From positions 434,001 to 498,000 of the forward strand of contig JAUIRK010000891.1 of NCBI GenBank assembly GCA_030549495.1: a stretch of DNA of 64,000 nt. Direction: 5' to 3'. Below the pieces are notes generated by a model, which saw nothing but the letters and a program-made list of their open reading frames with translations, did no database searches and was not told the DNA's origin. The translations under genes were made by a program, and so were the position numbers. Shown here piece by piece: positions 45,101 through 57,448 of this stretch. Source of the DNA: Nectonema munidae. Lineage: Eukaryota > Nematomorpha > Nectonematoida > Nectonematidae. Each line of letters opens with the position of its first letter. Position 1 is the stretch's first letter.

Positions 45101-45623
45101 AGCGTTTTCAAGGGATCTCGCTCCTTCATGTGCTTGTTGGAGATCCAGAGTTGCACTTTCCAGAAGCCTTTGTCTAATGTAGTTGTTGTTTAAACCACTT
45201 ATGAATGCATCACGTATATACTCTTGACGGTAGTGTTCAGCAGAAACAGCTTTGAAGTCCGAGTCTTTGCTAGCTCTTTGTAGATTTTGGAAGAATTCGC
45301 TAATGGACTGTCCGGGGTTTGCTTTGTTGAGGATAAAATGAATCGTGAAAATATTTCATTCTTTGGCTTGCTATAGAGCTTCTTTAGGATTGCTATAGCA
45401 TCAGGGTAATCTTTGGCGTCTGTGATATACTGGTAAACTGCTGGAGAGACGTAATTTTCTAGGAGGAGCAATTTTCTATCATCAGAAATTTTTGCCACAA
45501 GAAGAAAATTTTCGAATGTTTTAAGCCAGTGTTGCCATTCTTTGTCAGCGTTGGGAGATTCGATGTTTGCGCCAAAACGATCAGGCTTTAAGAAATTATC
45601 CATAAAATAATTGTGCAATAAAT
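42122..45623 (-). mobile_element. Gypsy-type copy 1, internal region, broken
   Basis: Parts from upper to lower coordinate: gag-like region with paired zinc knuckles (about 45.6-44.8 kb), aspartic protease (LFDTGSSTNF, about 44.7 kb), reverse transcriptase (about 44.4-43.6 kb), RNase H (about 43.5-43.3 kb), and integrase with zinc-binding and DDE core plus a basic C-terminus (about 43.2-42.1 kb). No envelope gene is seen. It is broken, with about four breaks, most of them shared with the other copies. Near-identity to its neighbours indicates a recent event. Confidence 0.9.
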
Positions 45624-46030
45624 TGTAATAAACCGTGAAAACAAAAAGAGTTTAAAGGCTTTATTGCACAAAACAGCAAACTAGATAATGTGCCCATAAT
45701 TCATGCGCTTATATAGCATCCATAATTTGAATACGGAGATGCAGCGGTGATTGCACTTTGCTCTTTTACGTGCACATTATTTGCATGGTGACGCTTTCCT
45801 TTTCTTGGATGTGAGTTCCTTAGTAATTAGAATGCTTGCAGGTGGTTTGGCTTTGCAGAGTGTTTGGGGTGTTTGCAGTGTGGGTTTATTTGCATGTTGG
45901 CTGTTCGTTTGGCTGCTTTGCAGTGTGTGTCTTTATTTGCATGTTGGCTGTTCGTTTGGCTGCTTTGCAGTGTGTGTCTTTATTTGCATGCTGGATATTG
46001 GTTTGGGTTTGAGATAATTTGCATAGTACA
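45624..46030 (-). repeat. LTR 2 (shared between copies 1 and 2)
   Basis: 407 bp, reading the same as LTR 1 on inspection. It serves as 5' LTR of copy 1 and 3' LTR of copy 2, so no LTR-LTR junction or host DNA separates the copies. Confidence 0.93.
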
Positions 46031-49000
46031 ATCTTCCGCCTTCAAGGTGAGAAACGAATTGGGGGTCGGCGTTTTCGAGAGCTTCTCCTGGGCAGGACAG
46101 GTTCGTTTTCGGAACAATCTTCCGATTCGTTTTCCTCTCTTTGTGCCGTGCTCTCTAACCCAGTGATTTCACTTGTCTCCGTTATTGGGGGGTCGTTGCT
46201 AGATACATCAGCTTTACATGGAGCAAGATCGCTAGTATTAACTGTAGTTTCGAATCCGTTAGGGAAGCGTACGTATGCGTAGTTGGGGTTAGCTTCAATC
46301 AGGTCGACGCTTTCAACAACTCCGTCATTTTTGCTTGAGATGGGCGCCCGTCTCAACCAAACTCGTCCTGGTTGAAGCATCCACAAAGGCAAAGGATCGA
46401 CAAAGTATGAGCGTCTGTCATGGCCAAAAAAGCGCTCGTGTGGAGTCTTATTTGTAGCAGAACAAAGAAGAGCACGAGTAGCGTCCAATACTTCATCTAG
46501 AACTTCTTCCCAGTACTTTGTTTCGAGATTCAGGGATTTCAGACGTAATTGGGCTCCCTTCCAAATCGTTTTGTTGTAGCGCTCGCACTGGGCATTGCCT
46601 TGCGGATGATAACGACTAGTACGACTAGTTGCAACTCCTTTGCTGACTAGGAATTCGCGCAGCTTCTCGGACATGAAGGAAGAGCCTCTATCAGTGTGAA
46701 TATATTCCGGCACTCCAAATATCTGAAAAAGTTTTGTTAAACATTTTATCACCGTTTCAGCCTTGGTGTCTGGTACTGCACACGCGAAGGGGAAGCGACT
46801 AAACTCGTCTATTATTGTGAGAATATAAGTGTTACTTGTAGTCGTTGGAAGGGGACCCTTGAAATCGATATTTAATCTATCCCATGGTTTTAGTGCTTTG
46901 ATAAGTTCACGTCTTGGTCTTTCGAAAAAGCGAGGTTTAATTTCTGCGCAAATGGGACAGGACGAAACCATTTTTTTGATATCTTCGATTGAAAAAGGAA
47001 GGTTCTGAGTTTTAACAAGATGTGCCATACGTGTTATACCAGGATGACAGAAGGAGCTGTGTATGTTGAATAAGTCTTCTTTCGTAATAGCTCCGCACGA
47101 GGTCCTGGATAACGCGTCTGCTCCCTGATTTAGGGCCCCTGGTCTGTATATGATGTCGAAGACGTATTGAGAGAGTTCTATTCTTCAGTTCAGAAGTTTC
47201 TTGTTTTTAACCTTGCTTGTCTTCCTTGTATCAAATACAAAAGATATGGATCTTTGATCCGTGATGAGTGTAAACTTTCGTAATTATGGCGCTAGCTTCC
47301 TTTTCTATCGAAGAATGATTTTTTTGACATCCATGAAGTGTTCTTGAGAAGAAGGCAACTGGTTTGCCAAGCTGATTTAGTGTTGCCGCTATTGCAAATT
47401 GGGAGGCATCTGTTTCCAGTGTGAACGGTATACTTTCGTCGATTGGTGATAGGGCAACTGCACTTAAATTTTGCTGAAGACCTTTGAAAGCTTGGATTGC
47501 CGCTTTGTCGAGTGGGAAGTCGCGAGTTTGTGAAAGTGGTTTTACTTTTGCTGAATAGTTCTTTATCCACTTCGCATAGTAAGCGAACATACCCATAACC
47601 CTTTGTAATTCTCTTTTGCTTCTTGGTGGATGAAGATCGAGTAAGGGTTGAACGCGTTCGGTGTCTGGACTGAGGAGTCCTTTTTTGATGTGGTATCCAA
47701 GTAGATTTAAAGAGTCCGTTGAGAATACACACTTTTCTTTGTTAAAGGTCAAGTTGCATTGTTGAGCAGCCTCTAGGAAGCGAGCCAGGTTTCTGTTGTG
47801 TTCTTCCATGGTATTTCCACATACCGTAATGTTATCTAAGTAAGCAAATGTACCAGCACATTTGTACTTGAAGATTATGTCGTCTATCATTCTTTGAAAA
47901 ACAGGAACAGCGTTCGTAAGTCCAAATGGTATTCGAGTGAATTGATACAGCTTTCCCATACCCTTCAAAAGCTGTAAATGGTTTTTCTTCTGGACGAAGA
48001 GGAACTTGATGATATGCTGACTTGAGGTCTAAAGTTGTAAAAAAGGAATATTTCGCTACTTCATTAACGATATCATGAATTTTAGGCAGCGGATATGCGT
48101 CTAACATGGCGAACTTGTTCACCGTTTGGCTGTAGTCAATCGTCATTCTTGCTTTTCCTCCACCATGTGTTACCACGATTTGTGCCCTCCATGGCGATGA
48201 ACTTTCTTCGATAATTTTCTCTTCGCGAAGTCTCTGAATCTGTTGCTTTATGAATTTCGCGTCTTCCGAAGAATAGTGTCGTGATTTCGTAGCGATGGGA
48301 TGACATTCTTTTGAGGAGATTCTACCTTCATGGTTTCTAGTGACCCCAAGGACAAAGAAGTTTTCTTGCCACCATACTTGATTTTTATGCTTTCATGCAA
48401 TTGAAAAAACTCTTCGCCAAGGATAACGTCAGCTATCAAATCTTTGAGGACAAAAAACCGTACATCTGCATAGGCCCGATTCTCTAGTGCCAGTTGTGCT
48501 TTACAAAATCCCAATGTTTGGGTGTGTGCTAGATTCGCTAGTTCCACCCTCTCTTTCGTGCTTAGTATTGCTACTTTGATTTTCTTTGCGAAACTTTCTT
48601 TAATGAAGTTCGTTGAGGACCCTGTGTCGAACAGTATGCTTGCTCTGTTCATGTTCACAAGTCCAGTTGTGACGGACTTTGTCAAGCCATTGAGATTCGT
48701 GCAGGATAAGTTCTTACTCTTACCTCTACAAACTCTTGAAAAATGACCCAACTTTCCACACTTAAAACACTTTGCTTCTCTTGCTGGACAGTCGTTGCGA
48801 GTTTTATGTCGATTGTTACCACAAAAGTAACACTTGAGCTTTGCTGCGGCCAGTTTATCCCATGCACTTTCAGAAGCATCTTCCTCCAATGCTGCCAAAG
48901 GTTCTGAATGGTCAGAGCTGGTCCGGTTTGCGATTTCTTGTTGAGTTTTGCTTGTTGAGGCAAAGGAGTGCGGATGGATATACTTTTCGGAATTATTTTG

Positions 49001-49524
49001 AGCGTTTTCAAGGGATCTCGCTCCTTCATGTGCTTGTTGGAGATCCAGAGTTGCACTTTCCAGAAGCCTTTGTCTAATGTAGTTGTTGTTTAAACCACTT
49101 ATGAATGCATCACGTATATACTCTTGACGGTAGTGTTCAGCAGAAACAGCTTTGAAGTCCGAGTCTTTGCTAGCTCTTTGTAGATTTTGGAAGAATTCGC
49201 TAATGGACTGTCCGGGGGTTTGCTTTGTTGAGGATAAAATGAATCGTGAAAATATTTCATTCTTTGGCTTGCTATAGAGCTTCTTTAGGATTGCTATAGC
49301 ATCAGGGTAATCTTTGGCGTCTGTGATATACTGGTAAACTGCTGGAGAGACGTAATTTTCTAGGAGGAGCAATTTTCTATCATCAGAAATTTTTGCCACA
49401 AGAAGAAAATTTTCGAATGTTTTAAGCCAGTGTTGCCATTCTTTGTCAGCGTTGGGAGATTCGATGTTTGCGCCAAAACGATCAGGCTTTAAGAAATTAT
49501 CCATAAAATAATTGTGCAATAAAT
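46031..49524 (-). mobile_element. Gypsy-type copy 2, internal region, broken
   Basis: Same parts and order as copy 1: gag-like with zinc knuckles, protease, reverse transcriptase, RNase H, integrase, and no envelope. It is broken, with about four breaks, mostly the ones common to all three copies. Confidence 0.9.
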
Positions 49525-49931
49525 TGTAATAAACCGTGAAAACAAAAAGAGTTTAAAGGCTTTATTGCACAAAACAGCAAACTAGATAATGTGCCCATAA
49601 TTCATGCGCTTATATAGCATCCATAATTTGAATACGGAGATGCAGCGGTGATTGCACTTTGCTCTTTTACGTGCACATTATTTGCATGGTGACGCTTTCC
49701 TTTTCTTGGATGTGAGTTCCTTAGTAATTAGAATGCTTGCAGGTGGTTTGGCTTTGCAGAGTGTTTGGGGTGTTTGCAGTGTGGGTTTATTTGCATGTTG
49801 GCTGTTCGTTTGGCTGCTTTGCAGTGTGTGTCTTTATTTGCATGTTGGCTGTTCGTTTGGCTGCTTTGCAGTGTGTGTCTTTATTTGCATGCTGGATATT
49901 GGTTTGGGTTTGAGATAATTTGCATAGTACA
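49525..49931 (-). repeat. LTR 3 (shared between copies 2 and 3)
   Basis: 407 bp, matching the other LTRs base for base as far as could be read. Confidence 0.93.
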
Positions 49932-52900
49932 ATCTTCCGCCTTCAAGGTGAGAAACGAATTGGGGGTCGGCGTTTTCGAGAGCTTCTCCTGGGCAGGACA
50001 GGTTCGTTTTCGGAACAATCTTCCGATTCGTTTTCCTCTCTTTGTGCCGTGCTCTCTAACCCAGTGATTTCACTTGTCTCCGTTATTGGGGGGTCGTTGC
50101 TAGATACATCAGCTTTACATGGAGCAAGATCGCTAGTATTAACTGTAGTTTCGAATCCGTTAGGGAAGCGTACGTATGCGTAGTTGGGGTTAGCTTCAAT
50201 CAGGTCGACGCTTTCAACAACTCCGTCATTTTTGCTTGAGATGGGCGCCCGTCTCAACCAAACTCGTCCTGGTTGAAGCATCCACAAAGGCAAAGGATCG
50301 ACAAAGTATGAGCGTCTGTCATGGCCAAAAAAGCGCTCGTGTGGAGTCTTATTTGTAGCAGAACAAAGAAGAGCACGAGTAGCGTCCAATACTTCATCTA
50401 GAACTTCTTCCCAGTACTTTGTTTCGAGATTCAGGGATTTCAGACGTAATTGGGCTCCCTTCCAAATCGTTTTGTTGTAGCGCTCGCACTGGGCATTGCC
50501 TTGCGGATGATAACGACTAGTACGACTAGTTGCAACTCCTTTGCTGACTAGGAATTCGCGCAGCTTCTCGGACATGAAGGAAGAGCCTCTATCAGTGTGA
50601 ATATATTCCGGCACTCCAAATATCTGAAAAAGTTTTGTTAAACATTTTATCACCGTTTCAGCCTTGGTGTCTGGTACTGCACACGCGAAGGGGAAGCGAC
50701 TAAACTCGTCTATTATTGTGAGAATATAAGTGTTACTTGTAGTCGTTGGAAGGGGACCCTTGAAATCGATATTTAATCTATCCCATGGTTTTAGTGCTTT
50801 GATAAGTTCACGTCTTGGTCTTTCGAAAAAGCGAGGTTTAATTTCTGCGCAAATGGGACAGGACGAAACCATTTTTTTGATATCTTCGATTGAAAAAGGA
50901 AGGTTCTGAGTTTTAACAAGATGTGCCATACGTGTTATACCAGGATGACAGAAGGAGCTGTGTATGTTGAATAAGTCTTCTTTCGTAATAGCTCCGCACG
51001 AGGTCCTGGATAACGCGTCTGCTCCCTGATTTAGGGCCCCTGGTCTGTATATGATGTCGAAGACGTATTGAGAGAGTTCTATTCTTCAGTTCAGAAGTTT
51101 CTTGTTTTTAACCTTGCTTGTCTTCCTTGTATCAAATACAAAAGATATGGATCTTTGATCCGTGATGAGTGTAAACTTTCGTAATTATGGCGCTAGCTTC
51201 CTTTTCTATCGAAGAATGATTTTTTTGACATCCATGAAGTGTTCTTGAGAAGAAGGCAACTGGTTTGCCAAGCTGATTTAGTGTTGCCGCTATTGCAAAT
51301 TGGGAGGCATCTGTTTCCAGTGTGAACGGTATACTTTCGTCGATTGGTGATAGGGCAACTGCACTTAAATTTTGCTGAAGACCTTTGAAAGCTTGGATTG
51401 CCGCTTTGTCGAGTGGGAAGTCGCGAGTTTGTGAAAGTGGTTTTACTTTTGCTGAATAGTTCTTTATCCACTTCGCATAGTAAGCGAACATACCCATAAC
51501 CCTTTGTAATTCTCTTTTGCTTCTTGGTGGATGAAGATCGAGTAAGGGTTGAACGCGTTCGGTGTCTGGACTGAGGAGTCCTTTTTTGATGTGGTATCCA
51601 AGTAGATTTAAAGAGTCCGTTGAGAATACACACTTTTCTTTGTTAAAGGTCAAGTTGCATTGTTGAGCAGCCTCTAGGAAGCGAGCCAGGTTTCTGTTGT
51701 GTTCTTCCATGGTATTTCCACATACCGTAATGTTATCTAAGTAAGCAAATGTACCAGCACATTTGTACTTGAAGATTATGTCGTCTATCATTCTTTGAAA
51801 AACAGGAACAGCGTTCGTAAGTCCAAATGGTATTCGAGTGAATTGATACAGCTTTCCCATACCCTTCAAAAGCTGTAAATGGTTTTTCTTCTGGACGAAG
51901 AGGAACTTGATGATATGCTGACTTGAGGTCTAAAGTTGTAAAAAAGGAATATTTCGCTACTTCATTAACGATATCATGAATTTTAGGCAGCGGATATGCG
52001 TCTAACATGGCGAACTTGTTCACCGTTTGGCTGTAGTCAATCGTCATTCTTGCTTTTCCTCCACCATGTGTTACCACGATTTGTGCCCTCCATGGCGATG
52101 AACTTTCTTCGATAATTTTCTCTTCGCGAAGTCTCTGAATCTGTTGCTTTATGAATTTCGCGTCTTCCGAAGAATAGTGTCGTGATTTCGTAGCGATGGG
52201 ATGACATTCTTTTTGAGAGAGGAAAAGTTTGGGAGATTCTACCTTCATGGTTTCTAGTGACCCCAAGGACAAAGAAGTTTTCTTGCCACCATACTTGATT
52301 TTTATGCTTTCATGCAATTGAAAAAACTCTTCGCCAAGGATAACGTCAGCTATCAAATCTTTGAGGACAAAAAACCGTACATCTGCATAGGCCCGATTCT
52401 CTAGTGCCAGTTGTGCTTTACAAAATCCCAATGTTTGGGTGTGTGCTAGATTCGCTAGTTCCACCCTCTCTTTCGTGCTTAGTATTGCTACTTTGATTTT
52501 CTTTGCGAAACTTTCTTTAATGAAGTTCGTTGAGGACCCTGTGTCGAACAGTATGCTTGCTCTGTTCATGTTCACAAGTCCAGTTGTGACGGACTTTGTC
52601 AAGCCATTGAGATTCGTGCAGGATAAGTTCTTACTCTTACCTCTACAAACTCTTGAAAAATGACCCAACTTTCCACACTTAAAACACTTTGCTTCTCTTG
52701 CTGGACAGTCGTTGCGAGTTTTATGTCGATTGTTACCACAAAAGTAACACTTGAGCTTTGCTGCGGCCAGTTTATCCCATGCACTTTCAGAAGCATCTTC
52801 CTCCAATGCTGCCAAAGGTTCTGAATGGTCAGAGCTGGTCCGGTTTGCGATTTCTTGTTGAGTTTTGCTTGTTGAGGCAAAGGAGTGCGGATGGATATAC

Positions 52901-53441
52901 TTTTCGGAATTATTTTGAGCGTTTTCAAGGGATCTCGCTCCTTCATGTGCTTGTTGGAGATCCAGAGTTGCACTTTCCAGAAGCCTTTGTCTAATGTAGT
53001 TGTTGTTTAAACCACTTATGAATGCATCACGTATATACTCTTGACGGTAGTGTTCAGCAGAAACAGCTTTGAAGTCCGAGTCTTTGCTAGCTCTTTGTAG
53101 ATTTTGGAAGAATTCGCTAATGGACTGTCCGGGGGTTTGCTTTGTTGAGGATAAAATGAATCGTGAAAATATTTCATTCTTTGGCTTGCTATAGAGCTTC
53201 TTTAGGATTGCTATAGCATCAGGGTAATCTTTGGCGTCTGTGATATACTGGTAAACTGCTGGAGAGACGTAATTTTCTAGGAGGAGCAATTTTCTATCAT
53301 CAGAAATTTTTGCCACAAGAAGAAAATTTTCGAATGTTTTAAGCCAGTGTTGCCATTCTTTGTCAGCGTTGGGAGATTCGATGTTTGCGCCAAAACGATC
53401 AGGCTTTAAGAAATTATCCATAAAATAATTGTGCAATAAAT
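49932..53441 (-). mobile_element. Gypsy-type copy 3, internal region, broken but best preserved
   Basis: Same parts as its neighbours. The 5' half (gag-like, protease, first part of reverse transcriptase) is the best preserved of the three. It is broken, with about two or three breaks, which are common to all copies. The gag-like region begins only a few bases inside the LTR. The short leader (ATTTATTGCACAATTATTTT) does not match a familiar tRNA-primer site. Confidence 0.9.
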
Positions 53442-53848
53442 TGTAATAAACCGTGAAAACAAAAAGAGTTTAAAGGCTTTATTGCACAAAACAGCAAACT
53501 AGATAATGTGCCCATAATTCATGCGCTTATATAGCATCCATAATTTGAATACGGAGATGCAGCGGTGATTGCACTTTGCTCTTTTACGTGCACATTATTT
53601 GCATGGTGACGCTTTCCTTTTCTTGGATGTGAGTTCCTTAGTAATTAGAATGCTTGCAGGTGGTTTGGCTTTGCAGAGTGTTTGGGGTGTTTGCAGTGTG
53701 GGTTTATTTGCATGTTGGCTGTTCGTTTGGCTGCTTTGCAGTGTGTGTCTTTATTTGCATGTTGGCTGTTCGTTTGGCTGCTTTGCAGTGTGTGTCTTTA
53801 TTTGCATGCTGGATATTGGTTTGGGTTTGAGATAATTTGCATAGTACA
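53442..53848 (-). repeat. LTR 4 (rightmost; 5' LTR of copy 3)
   Basis: 407 bp, same sequence as the other three on inspection. It is followed on the right by the CACAT duplication. Confidence 0.93.
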
Positions 53849-53853
53849 CACAT

Positions 53854-53906
53854 CAATGTACATGAGGGGTTACGGCCCCTCAGGCCCCAGCTTAGCTACG
53901 CCTCTG
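53854..53906. mobile_element. End of a small hAT-type MITE flanking the LTR array
   Basis: The segment ends GGGGCC-rich and then TTAGCTACGCCTCTG. Inverted, this is CAGAGGCGTAGCTAA, the same terminus type as the hAT elements at 57449 and 36828. GTACATGAGGGG just inside it matches the GTACATGGAGGGG left of the LTR array, so the array seems to have inserted within this MITE. Confidence 0.6.
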
Positions 53907-54970
53907 CATTCAAATAATTATTAGAAACATTTTTTTGAAAAGAAAATTGAAAAGACATCCAAAGTTGATGGTAGTGTATTCGTGATTTTTCGATTGATTT
54001 AAAGTTCTTCCACTTAACCTTTTTAAAAACATTATGTTTTGCTTCAAAGCGCATACACCAATGGTTACCTGGTTGCCCAAAACGCGCAATCTGATCCACG
54101 AAGTGTGTTAAATAATGCATTTTGGGAGTCAAATTTATTTTGGGGTAAAGAAATTTAAACTTTTTATTATGATTGTAAATCAAATAAAAAAGAGTGTTTA
54201 GAATATCACAAGAAGAAACTGGAGACAAACATAAAATAAAAATCTTACTTAATATTATAAAGTTGAGTCAGTTTTCATTAGATTTAGAAACAAATCTTCC
54301 AATTAAAAAGGGTAAAACAAAAAGAAAATTTTTAGTTTCCACAGCAGTCATTGGAAAAACTTTATCGATATAGCAAAATGAATGTTATCCAATTTATTAG
54401 GTAAATCACTAGTTTGATGAAAACTATATCGATAATTTTGTATCAATTCACTGAGTTTTACTAAACTAAAATAATTTTTAGTATAGATAAAATTATTAAG
54501 CATTAACTTAATCTCGAGAGGAACAATACCCTCTAACAAAATATGCATTGGATCGTGTAATATTTTTTTGTGATATCAAAATAGTCTAAATCAGACAAAA
54601 AACTTGCTTGATTAATGCCATACACCTGAGACCAGTATAATCTATCAATTTTATTCATGTTTTCTAGTGCAGCACATCTATTTTTATGCTCTTATTTATT
54701 TCTTAGTCTCAACTCACTTGGATAAAAAAAATTTGGTTTTTTTGCAAAGGAAACACCCTCTTTAAAGCCACTTATAAAGTTAGTTGCAAGGGTATCCCCC
54801 AAAACAAACAAAAGTTGGCCTTGAATAAAGTTCGATTCACCATTAACTGAAAAATCGACACCATTGTTTAACTTTTTAAAACCGGTAATAAAATCTTCCA
54901 AAAGCTTTTTAAACCCAAAAGACTTGACATATTTGGTTTTAGCGAGAGCCAAAAGTTGGATGGCATCCAC

Positions 54971-56299
54971 CTATTGACTGTTGTGATGTAAATCAAACTA
55001 TATAATTTTTAAGTAGTTTTAATATATAAGCAATGCTATAAAGCACAAAAATTACAACATACATCTAAATGAATAAATAATATATTTATTTTACATTACT
55101 TAGTAAGCAAACTTTTGATACAAAAATTGATTAAAAACTTTTTTTTATGAAATTCAAACTATAATAGAATTTCATTGAATATATTTTACTAAAAATTCTA
55201 GATCTAACTTATATAAAAATATGACAGTAAATTTAAAAAAAATAGAAAATTTACAAAATAAAAAATTCAACTATAATAAAATTTTGTGAATATATTTTAC
55301 TAAAGATTCTAGATATAATTTACAAAAAATAAGTGAGTAAATTTTAAAAAAATTATAAAAATGAGTTAAAAATAAAAATACATACTTTATTTCTGTTCAA
55401 TACTCGAGGTTACATAATTCCTTCATAAAGTTTAAAAACAAAGTGAAGCACAAAGTTTTATGAACTATTTTAAAAATCCAATTTATCATTCGTGAAATAA
55501 AAACCAGAAGTTTCAATTTTTAGATACAATTTCGTGTTCACTCAGAGTAGTCAGTAATTGCATTCACTTCTGAAGAAAGTTAAACAATTATTGATGTGTG
55601 TTGTAAATAATGTGCCTCACAACATAATTGGAATGTTGTAGTTAAATTGGTGCCTCACAACATAGATTAAAAGCTCACAATTCACTGGCAATTAACATCT
55701 AACCCTATCCACAATCACTCTATTTTCAATAGTATATAAGCCTTCACATTTCTTTATCTTCGTTGAAAGTAAAGCCTACTTTTCTTCAAATAAATTTATT
55801 TCTTACTTTACAACGATGTGAAAACAAATTTGTTATGCTCGTATCAAAACATCTCTCACCAATAGCAAAACACATTGTAATTTTGTTGTGTGGTTCTGGT
55901 TGTATTCGTATAAGATGTTTCGCTCAGCATAGGTAGCAACACGCGTATGTGCTAATACTGATCTATAAATGTATGAATGTGTTTTGTATGGGTTTGAATA
56001 ACAAAATCATTTTTTTGTAGTTATTACTTGATACCACGCATATGAATCCAAACAAATAAAAAACAATACACGGAAAATATCACCAAATTCACCCACATAT
56101 GCTACACTCACTCAAATCGATCAGAGACATGTATAATTTGACGAGTTGTTTTGACACGAGCGTAATAAGTATATTTTCTTTCATCATTTGTTCTATCAAT
56201 TCATTTTCATCTGAAATGAATGAACTTACGGATACTACTCTGAGTAAGAATACAATTTTATCTAAAAATTGAAATTTTTCTTCTCTGTTACAAGTTTAA
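54971..56299. other. AT-rich DNA, no gene seen
   Basis: No supported coding region. The phrase GTGCCTCACAACATA occurs twice, about 40 bp apart, near 55611 and 55651. This may be an intron or flank of the interrupted transposase-like gene. Confidence 0.45.
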
Positions 56300-57110
56300 A
56301 ATTCAAATGATAAATTAGAAATTTTGGTTTGCTTCGCACAAAGTTATTTTAAATATTTTCGAATGCAATGATTTCCTACAAAATTGTAAATTAATAAAGA
56401 GAAATGATGTATCTGATGGATATTGTTGGAAATGTTATGTTTGTTGTAAAAAAAAGACGGTGCGATCAGGATCTTTTTTTGCAAAAAGCCACCTCACCTT
56501 AGGTTCTATGATTTTGTTCATTTATGGATGGTGTCGTGACTATTCATTAGACGCTATTATTCATGAAGCATCTATTGGAAGTGGACGAACTGCTGTAGAC
56601 TGGGTTAATTTTGGTAGAGAGATTGCTACAAGTTGGGTTGAAAAATTGTCTAACTGTTGGAGGTTTTGATGAAAACTTTGAACAAATTATAGTAGAAATT
56701 GATGAAAGCAAGTTTTTTCATAGAAAATAACCCAGAGCTACTTGGAGAGAAGGTCAATGGGTGTTTGGAGCAATTGAAAGAAATAGTAAGAGGAGCGAAA
56801 CAACTCTTACACAAATTATACAAAGACACATACTACTAGGATCCATTATAGTTTCCGACGGATGGCCTGCTTAAAGAACATTTCTAACTAAATAATGGAG
56901 TTTATGATCATTGGGTAGTACACCAACGTAACTTTGTTTACCCAAATGATATGAACATTCACACGCAGAACATTGAAAATCTTTGGATGCGGGCCAAAAA
57001 AAATTTAAAAGACAGTTTGCCACCTACAACGAATTATTCAAATCATTAGATGAGATCGTTTGGAGAAGCCATTTTCTAATTTTTTTATTTACTGACATGA
57101 TACTAATGTA
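56300..57110 (+). mobile_element. Merlin-type (IS1016-like) transposon remnant
   Basis: The plus-strand reading has a degraded zinc-ribbon start (DGYCWKCYVCCKKKTVRSGS), then SFFAKSHLTLGSMILFIYGW and GRTAVDWVNFGREIATSW. After a frame change it reads IIVEIDESKFFHRK (first catalytic Asp), GQWVFGAIERNSKR, LTQIIQRHILLGSIIVSDGW (second Asp) and, in another frame, MNIHTQNIENLWMRAKK (catalytic Glu). This is the DDE order of the IS1595/Merlin group. At least three frame changes and several stops make it inactive. Inverted ends were not located, so the limits are those of the coding remnant. Confidence 0.8.
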
Positions 57111-57448
57111 AATTAAATCTAGGATCTTTAGTAAAATATAGTTAATGAATTCTAATTAAATTTGAAATCTATAAAAATATTTTTCTTAATCTTTATATTA
57201 TGATAGAGTTTACTAATGTATAGTTTGATTGACATCACAACAGCCAATAATTTGTCAAAGAAATTTTTTGATTGACAGAACCGTAAAGTAAAAGATTTCC
57301 TTAATTCATTATAATTAATCTTATACCTTACATATAAATCCCCTGCAGATAAAAACTTTTCTAATTGATTTAGGAAAGGTACGTAGTATGCATATACATC
57401 AGTCAATCTCTTAACTTTAGATTTTTTACATAACTTGTAAGTCAGACC

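Larger units (their letters stand above)
41715..53848 (-). mobile_element. Tandem array of three Ty3/gypsy-type LTR-element fossils sharing four LTRs
   Basis: Order along the plus strand is LTR, internal, LTR, internal, LTR, internal, LTR. LTRs are 407 bp and internals 3502, 3494 and 3510 bp; all are read on the minus strand. A single pair of 5-bp duplications (CACAT) flanks the whole array at 41710-41714 and 53849-53853. No such pair flanks the individual copies. The copies are nearly identical, and the second and third are closer to each other than to the first. All three are broken. The pattern is best explained by one insertion followed by unequal LTR-LTR recombination. Confidence 0.92.

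Noticed and set aside
54692-54970. Independent small host gene
   Set aside because: It reads as one piece of the same interrupted transposase-like protein as its neighbours on the strand.
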